A stretch of 64,000 bases of DNA from Pseudomonas fortuita (GCF_026898135.2 NZ_CP114035.2:4133501-4197500); one strand, 5' to 3'; shown: positions 33,841 to 43,847, counted from the first letter of the stretch. Notes: generated by a model not told the origin, from the sequence alone. Numbers and translations are program-made.

Positions 33841-34008
33841 ATGGGTACCTTGATGCCTGCAACCCCAACCCAGACACTTTATGTCTCCGTGCGCCGTGAT
33901 GAGCTGCGTAAACTGAAAGACGAACGTGACCAGTTGCGCCAACAGGTCGCCCAGTTGAACCTGCTGCTGGCGCAACAACGTGATGGCGAAAAGGCTGTAA
34001 GCCTCTGA
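33841..34008 (+). CDS. Small coiled-coil protein, unknown function
   Basis: A 55-residue protein beginning MGTLMPATPTQTLYVSVRRD. Its second half (ELRKLKDERDQLRQQVAQLN) is a heptad-patterned, charged coiled coil. GAGGTG lies six bases before the ATG. I do not recognise a family. It has its own likely promoter and is divergent from gnd and convergent with the RHS-tip gene, ending nine bases from it. It may act as an oligomerising or adaptor peptide; this is a guess. Confidence 0.6.
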   Translation: MGTLMPATPTQTLYVSVRRDELRKLKDERDQLRQQVAQLNLLLAQQRDGEKAVSL

Positions 34009-34017
34009 TCGATTTCT

Positions 34018-34767
34018 TCAAATCAGGCTTCTGGTAATGCGCAATCGCAACTCACTATGGCTGTGCCAGCTGGCTGAATCTGAGACGGATAATCCGTGAT
34101 TTTTTGTTTCACGAATCCTTTCCCGTACATGCAAGGCTAGCCATACCTGATCCCTCGGTTTAATCCGCTTGTGGGCATCAGCAAGTCGATGCTGCAAAAC
34201 AGATAGGGTTTCGAGCTGAGCATTGACCTCACGAGGATTTTGCGGCGAAAAAACCCTCACATCCATAATGTCGCGTTCAAGACGCTGAATTTCCTCGAAC
34301 GTTGTTTGAACGTGACTCGCACCGCTACCTCCCGAAGGCGCCCCAAAAGAGAGATCTGAACTCCGCTTAACTGGACCGGGTTCGCTTAGGGTAATAGCGG
34401 TGATTGAATCTGTTCGGCGTCCTGGCGACCTGCCGGAGTTGCCAAAAATGCTGGCTACACCCCGTTTCAACCATTTGAAGACATGGCCTGAGGGGTCCAG
34501 GCGATTCACCGGGTCGTTAGCGCAGTAGGCGTATGCGTTCGCCCCCCCTTTGCCGAACGGACTGAGCGTATCGGGTGAGTTAAACCGCATAAGTTCGGGC
34601 TTATATCCCCGATACCCGTTACCGAGCAGGTAAAATTTTGAGTGCAAGTCCCTGTGTTGAGCGTTGAAGCTCAGAGATGAGTCGAGCCACACAGAGTATC
34701 CATAGGGTGCATAAGGGATGCCTGAAGAGTGCTTATGCACTGAGGTCAGCTGATCAATTTTTTCCAT
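34018..34767 (-). CDS. Orphan RHS-repeat core protein with variable C-terminal domain
   Basis: A 249-residue protein holding only the tip of an RHS protein: [20 protein letters not shown] at residues 46-65, then [20 protein letters not shown] and the core end DPSGH at 91-95. After DPSGH comes a 154-residue domain I do not recognise. This is how polymorphic toxin tips are built, but the long RHS cage, secretion leader and an obvious immunity gene are missing. Base composition is clearly lower in GC than the neighbours. The ATG at 34767 with GAAGG close upstream is preferred over the codon at 34794. Confidence 0.75.
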   Translation of the reverse strand: MEKIDQLTSVHKHSSGIPYAPYGYSVWLDSSLSFNAQHRDLHSKFYLLGNGYRGYKPELMRFNSPDTLSPFGKGGANAYAYCANDPVNRLDPSGHVFKWLKRGVASIFGNSGRSPGRRTDSITAITLSEPGPVKRSSDLSFGAPSGGSGASHVQTTFEEIQRLERDIMDVRVFSPQNPREVNAQLETLSVLQHRLADAHKRIKPRDQVWLALHVRERIRETKNHGLSVSDSASWHSHSELRLRITRSLI

Positions 34768-35054
34768 GACCTTCGTCCTAGGGGAGATCGGCACAATGGT
34801 GGTGCCCTAGCCCTGAATGACACAACTGTCAGAAATGCCAGCCAAGGGATTCACTGCGCGTAGAGAATCCAATGCCATGATGACCGGGTTGTCCACGATG
34901 AAGAAGTGACTTGCTGCTAGCACCATCATGGTGCGTTACCCCACCCTAGCCACAATTTGGCGCATCCTCCAAACACCCCGCACTGCCTTCGCCCACCTCT
35001 TTTCACATCCGGTCACATACGCCAACGTTTGCGTCTATTCCGCGCATGGCAATA

Positions 35055-35084
35055 GTGACCAATGGGTCACCTTTTTATCTTTTT
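35055..35084 (+). terminator. Hairpin with T tract upstream of glgA
   Basis: GTGACC-AATG-GGTCAC followed by CTTTTTATCTTTTT looks like a short intrinsic terminator. No plus-strand gene ends nearby, so it could equally be a symmetric regulator site or a boundary element. Confidence 0.4.
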
Positions 35085-35088
35085 CTCT

Positions 35089-35096
35089 CCTACACT
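35089..35096 (+). promoter_or_regulatory. SigmaS-like -10 for the glgA operon
   Basis: CCTACACT contains CTACACT, the consensus RpoS -10. It would leave a leader of about 285 bases before glgA. RpoS control would fit a glycogen/trehalose stress operon, but is unproven here. Confidence 0.4.
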
Positions 35097-35387
35097 CGGG
35101 TTTCGGCCCGCCATTTGCTCAACGGAAGAGCGACGAAAAAAAGTCGAACTTTCGCAAACGCCGGCAGGTCAGGAACTAAGTAGGCCAAACGCAAGGGACA
35201 TTCCCTGGCTCGGCCCACCCATCCCAACCAGTCCAATCGCCTTCGGCCGGAGTGCTGATCGCGTTGTGCCTGCGCGCACGAACCTGGGGCATGGAACGCA
35301 CTACGCAGAATCCAGAAACAGAGAGAACCAACACGCAATATCGTCACGGGTGCCAGCACCCGGTCAAGCATAGGGACGGAGAGAAGT

Positions 35388-36947
35388 ATGATCAGTGCCG
35401 CTGTCGAGCCTCACGTAGATTCATTCAAACCGGACAACCGCGAGCCGCTCACCCCGGATTTCGCCACGACAGGCAAGGCACCTGGCGCCCAGCGCCAGCA
35501 CAACCCGAACATGCGCAAGATTCTGTTCGTGACCTCGGAAATCGCAGACCTGGTGAAGACCGGCGGCCTGGGCGACGTGTCCTCCGCCCTGCCCCGTGCC
35601 CTGGCCCACCTGCACGATGTGCGGGTGCTGATCCCTGGCTACCGGCAGGTGATGGAAAGTGACAACCCGATCCACATCGTGGGTGAGCTAGGCGGCCACG
35701 CGGCCCTGCCGCCGTGCAAGATCGGGCGTATGGACATGGCCGACGGCCTGGTCATCTATGTGCTGATCTGCCCCGAGCTGTACCAGCGCGACGGCACACC
35801 CTATGGTGCCAACAATGGTCGCGACTGGCCCGACAACCACATCCGCTTCGCACGCCTGGGCCTGGCTGCTGCCGAAATCGCAGCTGGCGAAGGCAAGATC
35901 CACTGGACGCCAGAAGTGGTGCACGCGCATGACTGGCCCGCGGGCCTGGCCCCGGCCTACATGCATTGGCGCGGGCTGAACACGCCCACCCTGTTCACCA
36001 TTCACAACCTGGCCTACCAGGGTGTGTACAGCCGAGGTTGCAGCCCGGAGCTGGCGATTCCCGATCACGCCATGCAGCAGGAAGGCATGGAGTTCTACGG
36101 CAAGCTGTCGTTCCTCAAGGCTGGCCTGGCTTACTCCAGCCACATCACCACCGTCAGCGCCACCTATGCCCGGGAAATCACCACGCCGGAATTCGGCTGC
36201 GGCCTGGACGGTTTTCTCGCCAGCAAAGCCCAGCAAGGCCTGCTTGGCGGCATCCCCAACGGCATCGACGAAAGCTGGGACTCGGCCACCGACAAACACC
36301 TGCAACACAACTTCAGCATCAACGACTGGGAAGGCAAGGCGCGCAACACTCATGAGGTACGCGAGCTGTTCGGCCTGGAGGAATCCGAAGGCCCGTTGTT
36401 CGCCGTGGTGTCACGGCTGGTCTATCAGAAAGGCCTGGACCTGACCTTGGGTGTGGCCGACTACATCGTCGAACAAGGTGGGCAGATCGCGATCATCGGC
36501 CGTGGCGAGCCGGAAGAAGAACAGGCCATGCGCGAGCTGGCGCTGCGCCACCCGGGCCGCATCGGCGTGCGTATTGGCTTCAACGAGACCGACGCCCGGC
36601 GCATGTTCGCCGGCAGCGACTTCTTGCTGATGCCGTCACGCTATGAACCTTGTGGCCTCAGCCAGATGTACGCGCAACGCTTCGGCTCGCTGCCGGTGGC
36701 GCGCAATACCGGTGGCCTGGCCGACACCATCGAGTGCGGCGTCACGGGCTTTCTGTTCAACGAGTCGACCGTGGAGAGCTACCGCGAGGCACTCAGCCGC
36801 GCCTTCTATGTGTACGGCAAGAAGGACTTGCTGAACGCCATGCGCTGCCTGTCGATGACCCAACCCTTCAACTGGTGCCAGGCGGTTGAGCCCTACGCCC
36901 GCCTTTACGAGGACCTGGTCAAGCAGGCACAGCTGAGCCATTACTGA
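35388..36947 (+). CDS. glgA: Glycogen synthase
   Basis: Transfers glucose from an activated sugar nucleotide to the end of an alpha-1,4-glucan (GT5 family). The 519-residue protein has the substrate motif KTGGLGDV at residues 57-64 and the C-terminal PSRYEPCGLSQMYAQRFG with NTGGLADTI. It has an unusual 41-residue N-terminal lead before the canonical start RKILFVTSE. The ATG at 35388 has GGAGAGAAGT upstream, whereas the internal M42 has no ribosome site. First gene of the plus-strand glucan arm; treZ follows 14 bases after it. Confidence 0.94.
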   Translation: MISAAVEPHVDSFKPDNREPLTPDFATTGKAPGAQRQHNPNMRKILFVTSEIADLVKTGGLGDVSSALPRALAHLHDVRVLIPGYRQVMESDNPIHIVGELGGHAALPPCKIGRMDMADGLVIYVLICPELYQRDGTPYGANNGRDWPDNHIRFARLGLAAAEIAAGEGKIHWTPEVVHAHDWPAGLAPAYMHWRGLNTPTLFTIHNLAYQGVYSRGCSPELAIPDHAMQQEGMEFYGKLSFLKAGLAYSSHITTVSATYAREITTPEFGCGLDGFLASKAQQGLLGGIPNGIDESWDSATDKHLQHNFSINDWEGKARNTHEVRELFGLEESEGPLFAVVSRLVYQKGLDLTLGVADYIVEQGGQIAIIGRGEPEEEQAMRELALRHPGRIGVRIGFNETDARRMFAGSDFLLMPSRYEPCGLSQMYAQRFGSLPVARNTGGLADTIECGVTGFLFNESTVESYREALSRAFYVYGKKDLLNAMRCLSMTQPFNWCQAVEPYARLYEDLVKQAQLSHY

Positions 36948-36961
36948 GCGAGGGTCAGAAG

Positions 36962-38704
36962 ATGCACAGGCATGGCGCACACTTAATGGACGCCACGTCG
37001 GCGCGCTTCGCCCTCTGGGCGCCGGATGCGCGCAGCGTGAGCGTGGAACTGGAGCAGCAGCCGCCCGTGGCGCTGCTGGCCGATGACGATGGCTGGTTCA
37101 CCGGCGTTGCCCCGTGCAAGGCTGGCGACCTTTATCATTACCGTATCGACGGCGAACTCCAGGTGGCTGACCCGGCTTCGCGTTATCAGCCCCAAGGCGT
37201 ACAAGGCCCAAGCCAGGTGGTGGATGTGGCCGGTTACCCCTGGCAACACCCGTGGCAAGGCCGGCCGTGGCACGAAGCGGTGATTCAGGAACTGCATGTC
37301 GGTTTGCTCGACGGCTACGCCGGGGTTGCCCGGCACCTGCAGCGCCTGGCCGAGGTGGGCATCAGTGCTGTCGAGCTGATGCCGCTGGGGCAGTTCCCAG
37401 GCGAGCGCAACTGGGGCTACGACGGCGTGCTGCCCTACGCGCCTCAAAATACCTACGGCAGCCCCGAGCAGTTATGCGCACTGGTCGATCAGGCCCACGG
37501 CGAAGGGCTGATGGTGCTGGTGGATGTGGTGTACAACCACTTTGGCCCCGATGGCAATTACCTGCACCAGTACGCCAGCGCGTTCTTCCGCGAAGACCGG
37601 CAGACACCCTGGGGCGCGGCCATCGACTTCCGCCGCCCGCAGGTGCGCGAGTACTTCATCCAGAACGCGCTCATGTGGCTGTGCGACTACCGCTGCGACG
37701 GCCTGCGCCTGGATGCCGTGCATGCCATCGACCAGCCCGATTTCCTGATTGAGCTGGCCCAGCGTGTACGCGCCGCCGTAGAACCGGGGCGGCACGTGTG
37801 GCTAGTGCTGGAGAACGAGCACAACCAGGCCGCCCTGCTGGAACAGGGTTTCGATGCGCAATGGAACGACGACGGCCACAATGCCCTGCATGTGCTGCTG
37901 ACCGGCGAAACCGAAGGCTACTACGCCGACTACAAGCAACGCCCCATCGACCAGCTGGCGCGCTGCCTGGCCGAGGGCTTCGTGTTCCAGGGCCAGGCAA
38001 ACCGCCATGGCACGCCACGCGGCGAACCCAGCGGGCACCTGCCGCCCAGCGCTTTTGTGTTGTTCTTGCAGAACCATGACCAGGTCGGCAACCGCGCCTT
38101 GGGCGAACGCCTGACCCGCCTGTGCCCGCCACCGGCCCTGCGAGCAGCCACTGGCCTGTTGCTGCTGGCGCCAATGATCCCGCTGCTGTTCATGGGCGAC
38201 GACGAGGGCAGTTGCCGGCCGTTCCTGTTCTTTACCGACTTCCATGACGCGTTGGCAGACGCTGTGCGCGAAGGCCGCCGTGGCGAGTTCGCCCATTTCA
38301 CCGCGTTCGCCGACCCCGAGCAGCGAGAGCACATTCCCGACCCCAACGCCGAACAGACCTTCGAGTCTTCCCGCCCGCAAAACAAGGAAGTGGTCGCCGG
38401 CTGGCACGGCCTTTATCAGCAACTGCTAGCCCTGCGCCGCCGCCACGTCATCCCGCACCTGCCCGGTAGCCGCTCACTGGGGGCCGAGGTGCATGGCGAC
38501 AAAGCACTGACCGCACGCTGGCGGCTGGGCGATGGCAATACCCTGCGAATCGACCTGAACCTGGCGGCAACTGCGCAGGCCGTCGAACTGCCCGCTGCCG
38601 CCACCCGGCTGTTCGACACCAGCGACACCCAACACCCTGATAGCCAACTGGCCCCGTACAGTTGCGTGGTCAGCCTGCTTCCCCCTGACCAGGAGCGCCC
38701 ATGA
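36962..38704 (+). CDS. treZ: Malto-oligosyltrehalose trehalohydrolase
   Basis: Releases trehalose from maltooligosyl trehalose, the second step of the TreY-TreZ route. The 580-residue GH13 enzyme has an N-terminal beta-sandwich (ARFALWAPDARSVSVELEQ), the aspartate nucleophile D251 in GLRLDAVHAID, the acid in VLENEHNQAALL and FLQNHDQVGNRALGERL. Its TGA overlaps the ATG of malQ. Confidence 0.93.
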   Translation: MHRHGAHLMDATSARFALWAPDARSVSVELEQQPPVALLADDDGWFTGVAPCKAGDLYHYRIDGELQVADPASRYQPQGVQGPSQVVDVAGYPWQHPWQGRPWHEAVIQELHVGLLDGYAGVARHLQRLAEVGISAVELMPLGQFPGERNWGYDGVLPYAPQNTYGSPEQLCALVDQAHGEGLMVLVDVVYNHFGPDGNYLHQYASAFFREDRQTPWGAAIDFRRPQVREYFIQNALMWLCDYRCDGLRLDAVHAIDQPDFLIELAQRVRAAVEPGRHVWLVLENEHNQAALLEQGFDAQWNDDGHNALHVLLTGETEGYYADYKQRPIDQLARCLAEGFVFQGQANRHGTPRGEPSGHLPPSAFVLFLQNHDQVGNRALGERLTRLCPPPALRAATGLLLLAPMIPLLFMGDDEGSCRPFLFFTDFHDALADAVREGRRGEFAHFTAFADPEQREHIPDPNAEQTFESSRPQNKEVVAGWHGLYQQLLALRRRHVIPHLPGSRSLGAEVHGDKALTARWRLGDGNTLRIDLNLAATAQAVELPAAATRLFDTSDTQHPDSQLAPYSCVVSLLPPDQERP

Positions 38705-40767
38705 GCGAAACCGCCCTGCACCGCTTGGCAAACCGCGTCGGGTTAAGCCGCGACTGGATCGACGCCAACGCCCGGCCCCAGCGCGTCAGCGACGAGGTGC
38801 TGTGCAAGCTACTCGCAGGCCTTGGCCACCCGGCCAGCGATGACACGGCCATTGCCGCCAGCCTGCGCGCGGTAGAAGCCGCCGAAGACAGCGAACACTT
38901 GCCGCCCTTGCTGACCGCCGACCAAGGCCAGCCATTGGCGCTGTCACGCTATTTCAGCGCTGCCAGCGTCGCCCGCTGCACCTTGGAAGACCAAACCTCG
39001 GTTACCCTCAGCCTGGACGAGCAGGCACGCCTGCCAGGTGACCTGCCCATTGGCTACCACCAGGTGGAAATAGACAGCCGCCGCTTCACCGTGGCCGTGG
39101 CCCCGCCGCGCTGCTACAGCCTTGCAGACAACGTGCAGCCCCCCCCACGCTGCTGGGGCCTGGCAGTGCAGCTGTACAGCCTGCGCAGGCCCGGCGATGG
39201 CGGTTACGGCGACTGCCTGGCGCTGGAGCAGCTGGCCCGCCTGGCCGCCGAGCGCGGTGCCGATGCCTTGGCCATCAGCCCCATTCATGCACTGTCGGCC
39301 ATCGACCAAGAGCACTACAGCCCCTACTCACCCTCCAGCCGCCTGCTGCTCAACACCCTGTATGCCAGCCCCGCAGCCCTGCTGGGTGAGCGGGAGGTGC
39401 GCATGGCCATTGAAGCCTGCGGGCTGGAGCAACAACTGGAAGAGCTGGAGCAACGCCCACTGGTTGATTGGCCACGCGCCGCCAGTGCCCGCCTGCGCTT
39501 ACTTGAAGCGCTGTACCACGGGTTCAGCCATGGCGACCATCCGCTGCGCAGGGATTTCGATAGCTTCCGCGAGGCCGGTGGCCAGGCCCTGGAGCACCAC
39601 TGCCGCTTCGAGGTGTTGCAGGCACAGGCTGTAGAGCACGGCCTGGGCGCCGACTGGCGCAACTGGCCAAAGGCCTGGCACGACCCCTATCACCCGGAAG
39701 TGGCGGCCTTCGCCAATGCTTACCCGGCCAAGGTCGAGTTCCATGCCTTTTGCCAATGGCTGACCGAACGCGGCCTGCAACGTGCTCAGGAGGCAGCCCG
39801 CGGCAACGGTATGGCTGTGGGCTTGATCGCCGACCTGGCGGTGGGTGCCGACGGTGCCGGCAGCCAGGCATGGAGCCGCCAGGATGAATTGCTGGCCGGC
39901 CTGACCGTGGGTGCGCCGCCCGACATCCTCAACCGCGCCGGCCAGGATTGGGGCATCTGCGCCTTCTCGCCCGAGGGCCTCAAGCGTAATGGCTACCGCG
40001 CCTTTATCGAGATGCTGCGGGCGAACCTGGCACATGCCGGCGGCCTGCGCATCGATCATGTGATGGGCCTGCGCCGGCTGTGGCTGATCCCGCAGGGGGC
40101 CAAGCCCAGCGAAGGCGCCTACCTCAATTACCCGCTGGACGACCTGTTGCGCCTGCTGGCGCTGGAGTCGGTGCGCCACCAGGCAGTCATCCTTGGCGAA
40201 GACCTGGGCACCGTGCCCGACGGCCTGCGCGAAACACTTGCCGAGAAAGCAGTGTTGGGCATGCGCGTGCTGCCCTTCGAACAGACCCAGCCAGGCCAGT
40301 TCAAGCCCATTCTGGACTGGCCAGACAGCGCCCTTGCCACAACCGGCACCCACGACCTGGCCCCGCTGGCCGGCTGGCTGGAAAACCGCGACATCGACTG
40401 GAGCCACCGCTTGCAACTGATCGACGCTGCCACCGAACTGCATTGGCGCCAAGACCGCCAGAAAGAACACGACGGCCTGCGCCGCACCCTGGAGGCCAAC
40501 TACGGCGAACTGAAGGACAACGACGCCGTGATCGACGCGGCCATCCGCTTCGTTGGCCACACCCGTGCGCCCCTGGTGCTGGTACCGCTCGAAGACCTGT
40601 TGGGCTGCGAAGAGCAGCCGAACCTGCCAGGCACTACAGCCGGGCACCCCAACTGGAGGCGGCGTTTCACCCAACCGGTGGCAGAACTGCTCGATGACGA
40701 AGATGCCGCACGGCGCCTGGAGCTGCTGGCCCAGGCCCGCGAACAGGCCTGGGAGCGTGACCGATGA
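38701..40767 (+). CDS. malQ: 4-alpha-glucanotransferase (amylomaltase)
   Basis: Rearranges maltodextrins by moving alpha-1,4 segments between chains. The 688-residue GH77 enzyme has the core GLRIDHVMGLRRLWLIP, then ILGEDLGTVPDG and TTGTHDLAPLAGW, which carry the catalytic acids. A roughly 150-residue N-terminal domain precedes the barrel, as in proteobacterial MalQ. It overlaps both neighbours by four bases, so treZ, malQ and treY form one tightly coupled set. Confidence 0.93.
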   Translation: MSETALHRLANRVGLSRDWIDANARPQRVSDEVLCKLLAGLGHPASDDTAIAASLRAVEAAEDSEHLPPLLTADQGQPLALSRYFSAASVARCTLEDQTSVTLSLDEQARLPGDLPIGYHQVEIDSRRFTVAVAPPRCYSLADNVQPPPRCWGLAVQLYSLRRPGDGGYGDCLALEQLARLAAERGADALAISPIHALSAIDQEHYSPYSPSSRLLLNTLYASPAALLGEREVRMAIEACGLEQQLEELEQRPLVDWPRAASARLRLLEALYHGFSHGDHPLRRDFDSFREAGGQALEHHCRFEVLQAQAVEHGLGADWRNWPKAWHDPYHPEVAAFANAYPAKVEFHAFCQWLTERGLQRAQEAARGNGMAVGLIADLAVGADGAGSQAWSRQDELLAGLTVGAPPDILNRAGQDWGICAFSPEGLKRNGYRAFIEMLRANLAHAGGLRIDHVMGLRRLWLIPQGAKPSEGAYLNYPLDDLLRLLALESVRHQAVILGEDLGTVPDGLRETLAEKAVLGMRVLPFEQTQPGQFKPILDWPDSALATTGTHDLAPLAGWLENRDIDWSHRLQLIDAATELHWRQDRQKEHDGLRRTLEANYGELKDNDAVIDAAIRFVGHTRAPLVLVPLEDLLGCEEQPNLPGTTAGHPNWRRRFTQPVAELLDDEDAARRLELLAQAREQAWERDR

Positions 40768-43538
40768 AGCCGCTGACTGCGACCCTGCGCCTACAGTTTC
40801 ACAGTGATTTCACCCTCGATCACGCCGTGCCGCTGGTGCCGTACTTCGCCCAGCTGGGTATCAGCCACCTGTATGCCTCGCCCATCCTCAAGGCCCGCGC
40901 CGGCTCCCGCCACGGCTACGATGTGGTCGACCCGACCTGCGTCAACCCCGAACTGGGCGGCGAAGCGGCGCTGGAGCGGCTAGTGGCCGCCCTGCGCCAG
41001 CATGGCATGGGGCTGATTCTCGACACCGTATCCAACCACATGGCCGTGGGCGGTGCCGATAACCCCTGGTGGCAAAGCCTGCTGGCCTGGGGCCGGCGTA
41101 GCCCGTATGCCGAGTTCTTCGATATCCAGTGGCACTCCAGCGACCCGCTACTGGCCGGGCAACTGTTGTTGCCGTTCCTTGGCAGTGACTATGGCGTGGC
41201 ACTCAAGAACGGCGAAATCCCACTGCAGTTCGACCAGCAGCAGGGGCTGCTGCACGTGGTCCATTACGAGCATAGTTTCCCGATCTGCCCAGTCGATTAC
41301 GGCTGGATTCTCGCACTCAGCCCGGAGCCTGCGCTCAAGGCCCTGGCCGAACATTTCACTGCGTTGAACGAGTCACCCACCCCACTGGCCGCAGCGCTCC
41401 CGCTACAAACCGAACTGGCACGCCTGGTGCGTGAAGGGGCTGACCTTGAATCGGCCCTGGTGGCCTTCGACAGCCGCAGCGAGGCCGGCTTCAAACGCTT
41501 GCACCTGCTGCTGGAGCGCCAGACCTACCGCCTTGCCAGCTGGCGCACCGCCGCCGATGACATCAACTGGCGGCGATTCTTCGACATCAACGAGCTGGGC
41601 GGCCTGCGCGTGGAGCGCGCGGTGGTGTTCGAGGCCACCCACGCCAAGCTGTTCGAGCTGATCGAGCGCGGCCTGGTGGATGGCCTGCGCATCGACCATA
41701 TCGACGGCCTGGCCGACCCGCGCGGCTATTGCCGCAAGCTGCGCCGTCGGGTCGATAGCCTGTTGGCGCAAAGGCCTTTGCAGGCTGCGTTGGAGCACTT
41801 CCCGATCTACGTGGAAAAAATCCTCGGTGCAGGCGAGCACCTGCACCGCGACTGGCTCACCGACGGCACCACTGGCTACGAATTCATGAACCAGGTCTCG
41901 CTGCTGCAGCACGACCCGGCCGGCGAAACGCCACTCACCGAGCTATGGGCGAACGTCACCGAACGGCCCGACTTCCCTGAAGAAGTGCGTCAGGCGCGTT
42001 ACCTTGTGCTCAATGCCAGCCTCGCCGGTGACTGCGAATCGGTCGCCCAGGCGCTGCTGCAGGTCGCGCGCAACGACCTAATGACCCGCGACCTGACCTT
42101 GGGCGGCATTCGCCGGGCCTTGCAGGCAGTGGTAGCGCATTACCCCGTGTACCGTACCTACTTCAACGCCTGCGGGCGCCCCGCTGAAGACGAAGGGTTT
42201 TTCCAGCAGGCGCTGGCCAACGCCCGGCACGACCTCGGCGAAGCCGACTGGCCGCTACTGGACCACCTTGAACAATGGCTGGGGGGCCAAGCCTGGAAGC
42301 GGCTGCCACCGGGCCGCGCCCGCAAGCAACTGCGCCACGCCTGCGTGCGCTTCCAGCAGCTGACCGCGCCGAGCGCGGCCAAAGCCGTGGAAGACACTGC
42401 CTTCTACCGCAGCGCCCGGCTGCTGTCGCGCAACGACGTAGGCTTCGAGGCCGAGCACTTCAGCGCCCCGCCCATGCACTTCCATAACGAAGCCCAGCGG
42501 CGCCTGCGCGACTTCCCCGACAACCTGCTGGCCACCGCCACCCATGATCACAAGCGCGGCGAAGACACTCGCGCACGCTTGGCCGTGCTTAGCGAACGCG
42601 CCCCGTGGCTGGCCAGCCGAGTGGAACATTGGCGTGAACTGGCAGAACCGCTGCGCGCGCAGCTGAACGATGGCTTGGCACCCAGCCCCGGCGACGAGCT
42701 GATGCTGCTGCAAACCCTGCTCGGCAGTTGGCCGCTGGAGCTCGACCTGCACGACGAAACCGCCCTGCACCAATACGCCGAGCGTATCCGTCAATGGCAG
42801 CAGAAGGCGCTACGCGAAGCCAAGTTACGCAGCAGCTGGAGCGCGCCGAACGAGGCTTACGAAAGTGCCTGTGCCCGCTACATCGATAGCCTGCTGCTAG
42901 GCAGCGAACACCAGCAACTGCGCAAATCCGTGGCCGATGCCGCGCAACTGCTGGCTTGCCCCGGCGCCCTCAATGGCTTGGTCCAAGCCCTGCTGCGCAT
43001 GACTACCCCCGGTGTGCCCGACCTGTACCAGGGTAACGAATACTGGGACTTCAGCCTGGTCGACCCCGACAACCGCCGCCCCGTGGACTACGCTTCGAGG
43101 CGTCGCACCCTGGACGACGCCACGCCGCTAGCCGAGCTGCTGGCGCACTGGCGCGACGGCCGCATCAAGCAGGCCTTGATCGCACGGGTGCTGGACTGCC
43201 GCCAGGCCCACGCCGAACTGTTTCGCCGTGGCGCCTACCTGCCACTGACCGTACAGGGCAGGCATGCGGACAAGGTGATTGCCTTTGCGCGCGTGGGTGA
43301 AGGTGAACACGCCGTCGTCGTCGCCCCGCGCCTGGCCAGCGGCTTGCTCGGTGGCGCTGCTACACCGTTGATCCCGGCACAGAACTGGGACGACACCCGG
43401 GTGGTACTGCCGTTTGCCTTGTCGCCTGCCAACTCGACGGGACTTTTCCGTGGCGCGGCGGTCAGCTCTTCCAAGGAGTTGATGTTGAGCACCGTGCTCG
43501 CGGAGTTCCCGGTCAACGTGTTGATACAACAATCTTGA
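40764..43538 (+). CDS. treY: Maltooligosyl trehalose synthase
   Basis: Converts the reducing-end alpha-1,4 linkage of a glucan into an alpha,alpha-1,1 linkage, the first TreY-TreZ step. The 924-residue protein is a GH13 barrel with long insertions, as in other TreY. Motifs are [37 protein letters not shown] (nucleophile), [10 protein letters not shown] (acid) and [15 protein letters not shown]. The late motif [20 protein letters not shown] is characteristic. Confidence 0.95.
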   Translation: MKPLTATLRLQFHSDFTLDHAVPLVPYFAQLGISHLYASPILKARAGSRHGYDVVDPTCVNPELGGEAALERLVAALRQHGMGLILDTVSNHMAVGGADNPWWQSLLAWGRRSPYAEFFDIQWHSSDPLLAGQLLLPFLGSDYGVALKNGEIPLQFDQQQGLLHVVHYEHSFPICPVDYGWILALSPEPALKALAEHFTALNESPTPLAAALPLQTELARLVREGADLESALVAFDSRSEAGFKRLHLLLERQTYRLASWRTAADDINWRRFFDINELGGLRVERAVVFEATHAKLFELIERGLVDGLRIDHIDGLADPRGYCRKLRRRVDSLLAQRPLQAALEHFPIYVEKILGAGEHLHRDWLTDGTTGYEFMNQVSLLQHDPAGETPLTELWANVTERPDFPEEVRQARYLVLNASLAGDCESVAQALLQVARNDLMTRDLTLGGIRRALQAVVAHYPVYRTYFNACGRPAEDEGFFQQALANARHDLGEADWPLLDHLEQWLGGQAWKRLPPGRARKQLRHACVRFQQLTAPSAAKAVEDTAFYRSARLLSRNDVGFEAEHFSAPPMHFHNEAQRRLRDFPDNLLATATHDHKRGEDTRARLAVLSERAPWLASRVEHWRELAEPLRAQLNDGLAPSPGDELMLLQTLLGSWPLELDLHDETALHQYAERIRQWQQKALREAKLRSSWSAPNEAYESACARYIDSLLLGSEHQQLRKSVADAAQLLACPGALNGLVQALLRMTTPGVPDLYQGNEYWDFSLVDPDNRRPVDYASRRRTLDDATPLAELLAHWRDGRIKQALIARVLDCRQAHAELFRRGAYLPLTVQGRHADKVIAFARVGEGEHAVVVAPRLASGLLGGAATPLIPAQNWDDTRVVLPFALSPANSTGLFRGAAVSSSKELMLSTVLAEFPVNVLIQQS

Positions 43539-43555
43539 GCATCAGGAGCGTCATG

Positions 43556-43837
43556 ATGAGTGTCGATGAAAAACGTATTCGCGAATTTGCCTATCAGATC
43601 TGGGAGTCTGAAGGTAAGCCTGTAGGGGAGGAAGAACGGCACTGGGATATGGCCCGCAAGCTGGCCGAGGCCGAGGCGTTGGCCCCCAAGGCGCAACCGC
43701 GCAAGCGCGCGCCGGCCAAGCCCAAGGCAGCCACTGAGCCGAAGGCCCCTGCCGAGCCCAAGGCGGCTGCGCTGCCAGGCGTCAAACCCGCTGCGGCGAA
43801 AAAGCCTCGGGCGGTGAAAAAGCCTACTGCCGGTTAA
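43556..43837 (+). CDS. DUF2934 protein with lysine/alanine/proline tail
   Basis: A 93-residue protein. The N-terminal 40 residues (DEKRIREFAYQIWESEGKPV, then GEEERHWDMARKLAE) are a DUF2934 helix-turn unit. The rest is a low-complexity tail rich in K, A and P, like histone H1 tails. It could bind nucleic acid or polyanions, but no function is known. The ATG at 43556 is preferred: AGGAG at 43544-43548 is then seven bases away. It follows treY by 17 bases inside the glucan operon. Confidence 0.78.
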   Translation: MSVDEKRIREFAYQIWESEGKPVGEEERHWDMARKLAEAEALAPKAQPRKRAPAKPKAATEPKAPAEPKAAALPGVKPAAAKKPRAVKKPTAG

Positions 43838-43847
43838 GCCTGTCCCG

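Larger units (their letters stand above)
34768..35387. other. Long intergenic region before glgA
   Basis: About 620 bases with lower GC, holding no credible gene; an 83-codon frame at 34928-35179 has no recognisable product or ribosome site. It contains the inverted repeat GGCAC...GTGCC near 34789-34805, the 15-base palindrome GCACCATCATGGTGC at 34920-34934, a hairpin followed by T runs at 35055-35084, and a sigmaS-like -10 at 35089-35096. Confidence 0.6.

Noticed and set aside
34928..35179. 83-codon frame in the gap before glgA
   Set aside because: No ribosome site and no recognisable domain; composition fits non-coding DNA.
34018..35387. Genomic island or prophage around the RHS gene
   Set aside because: No integrase, attachment repeats or tRNA; only one gene and its flanks have unusual composition.
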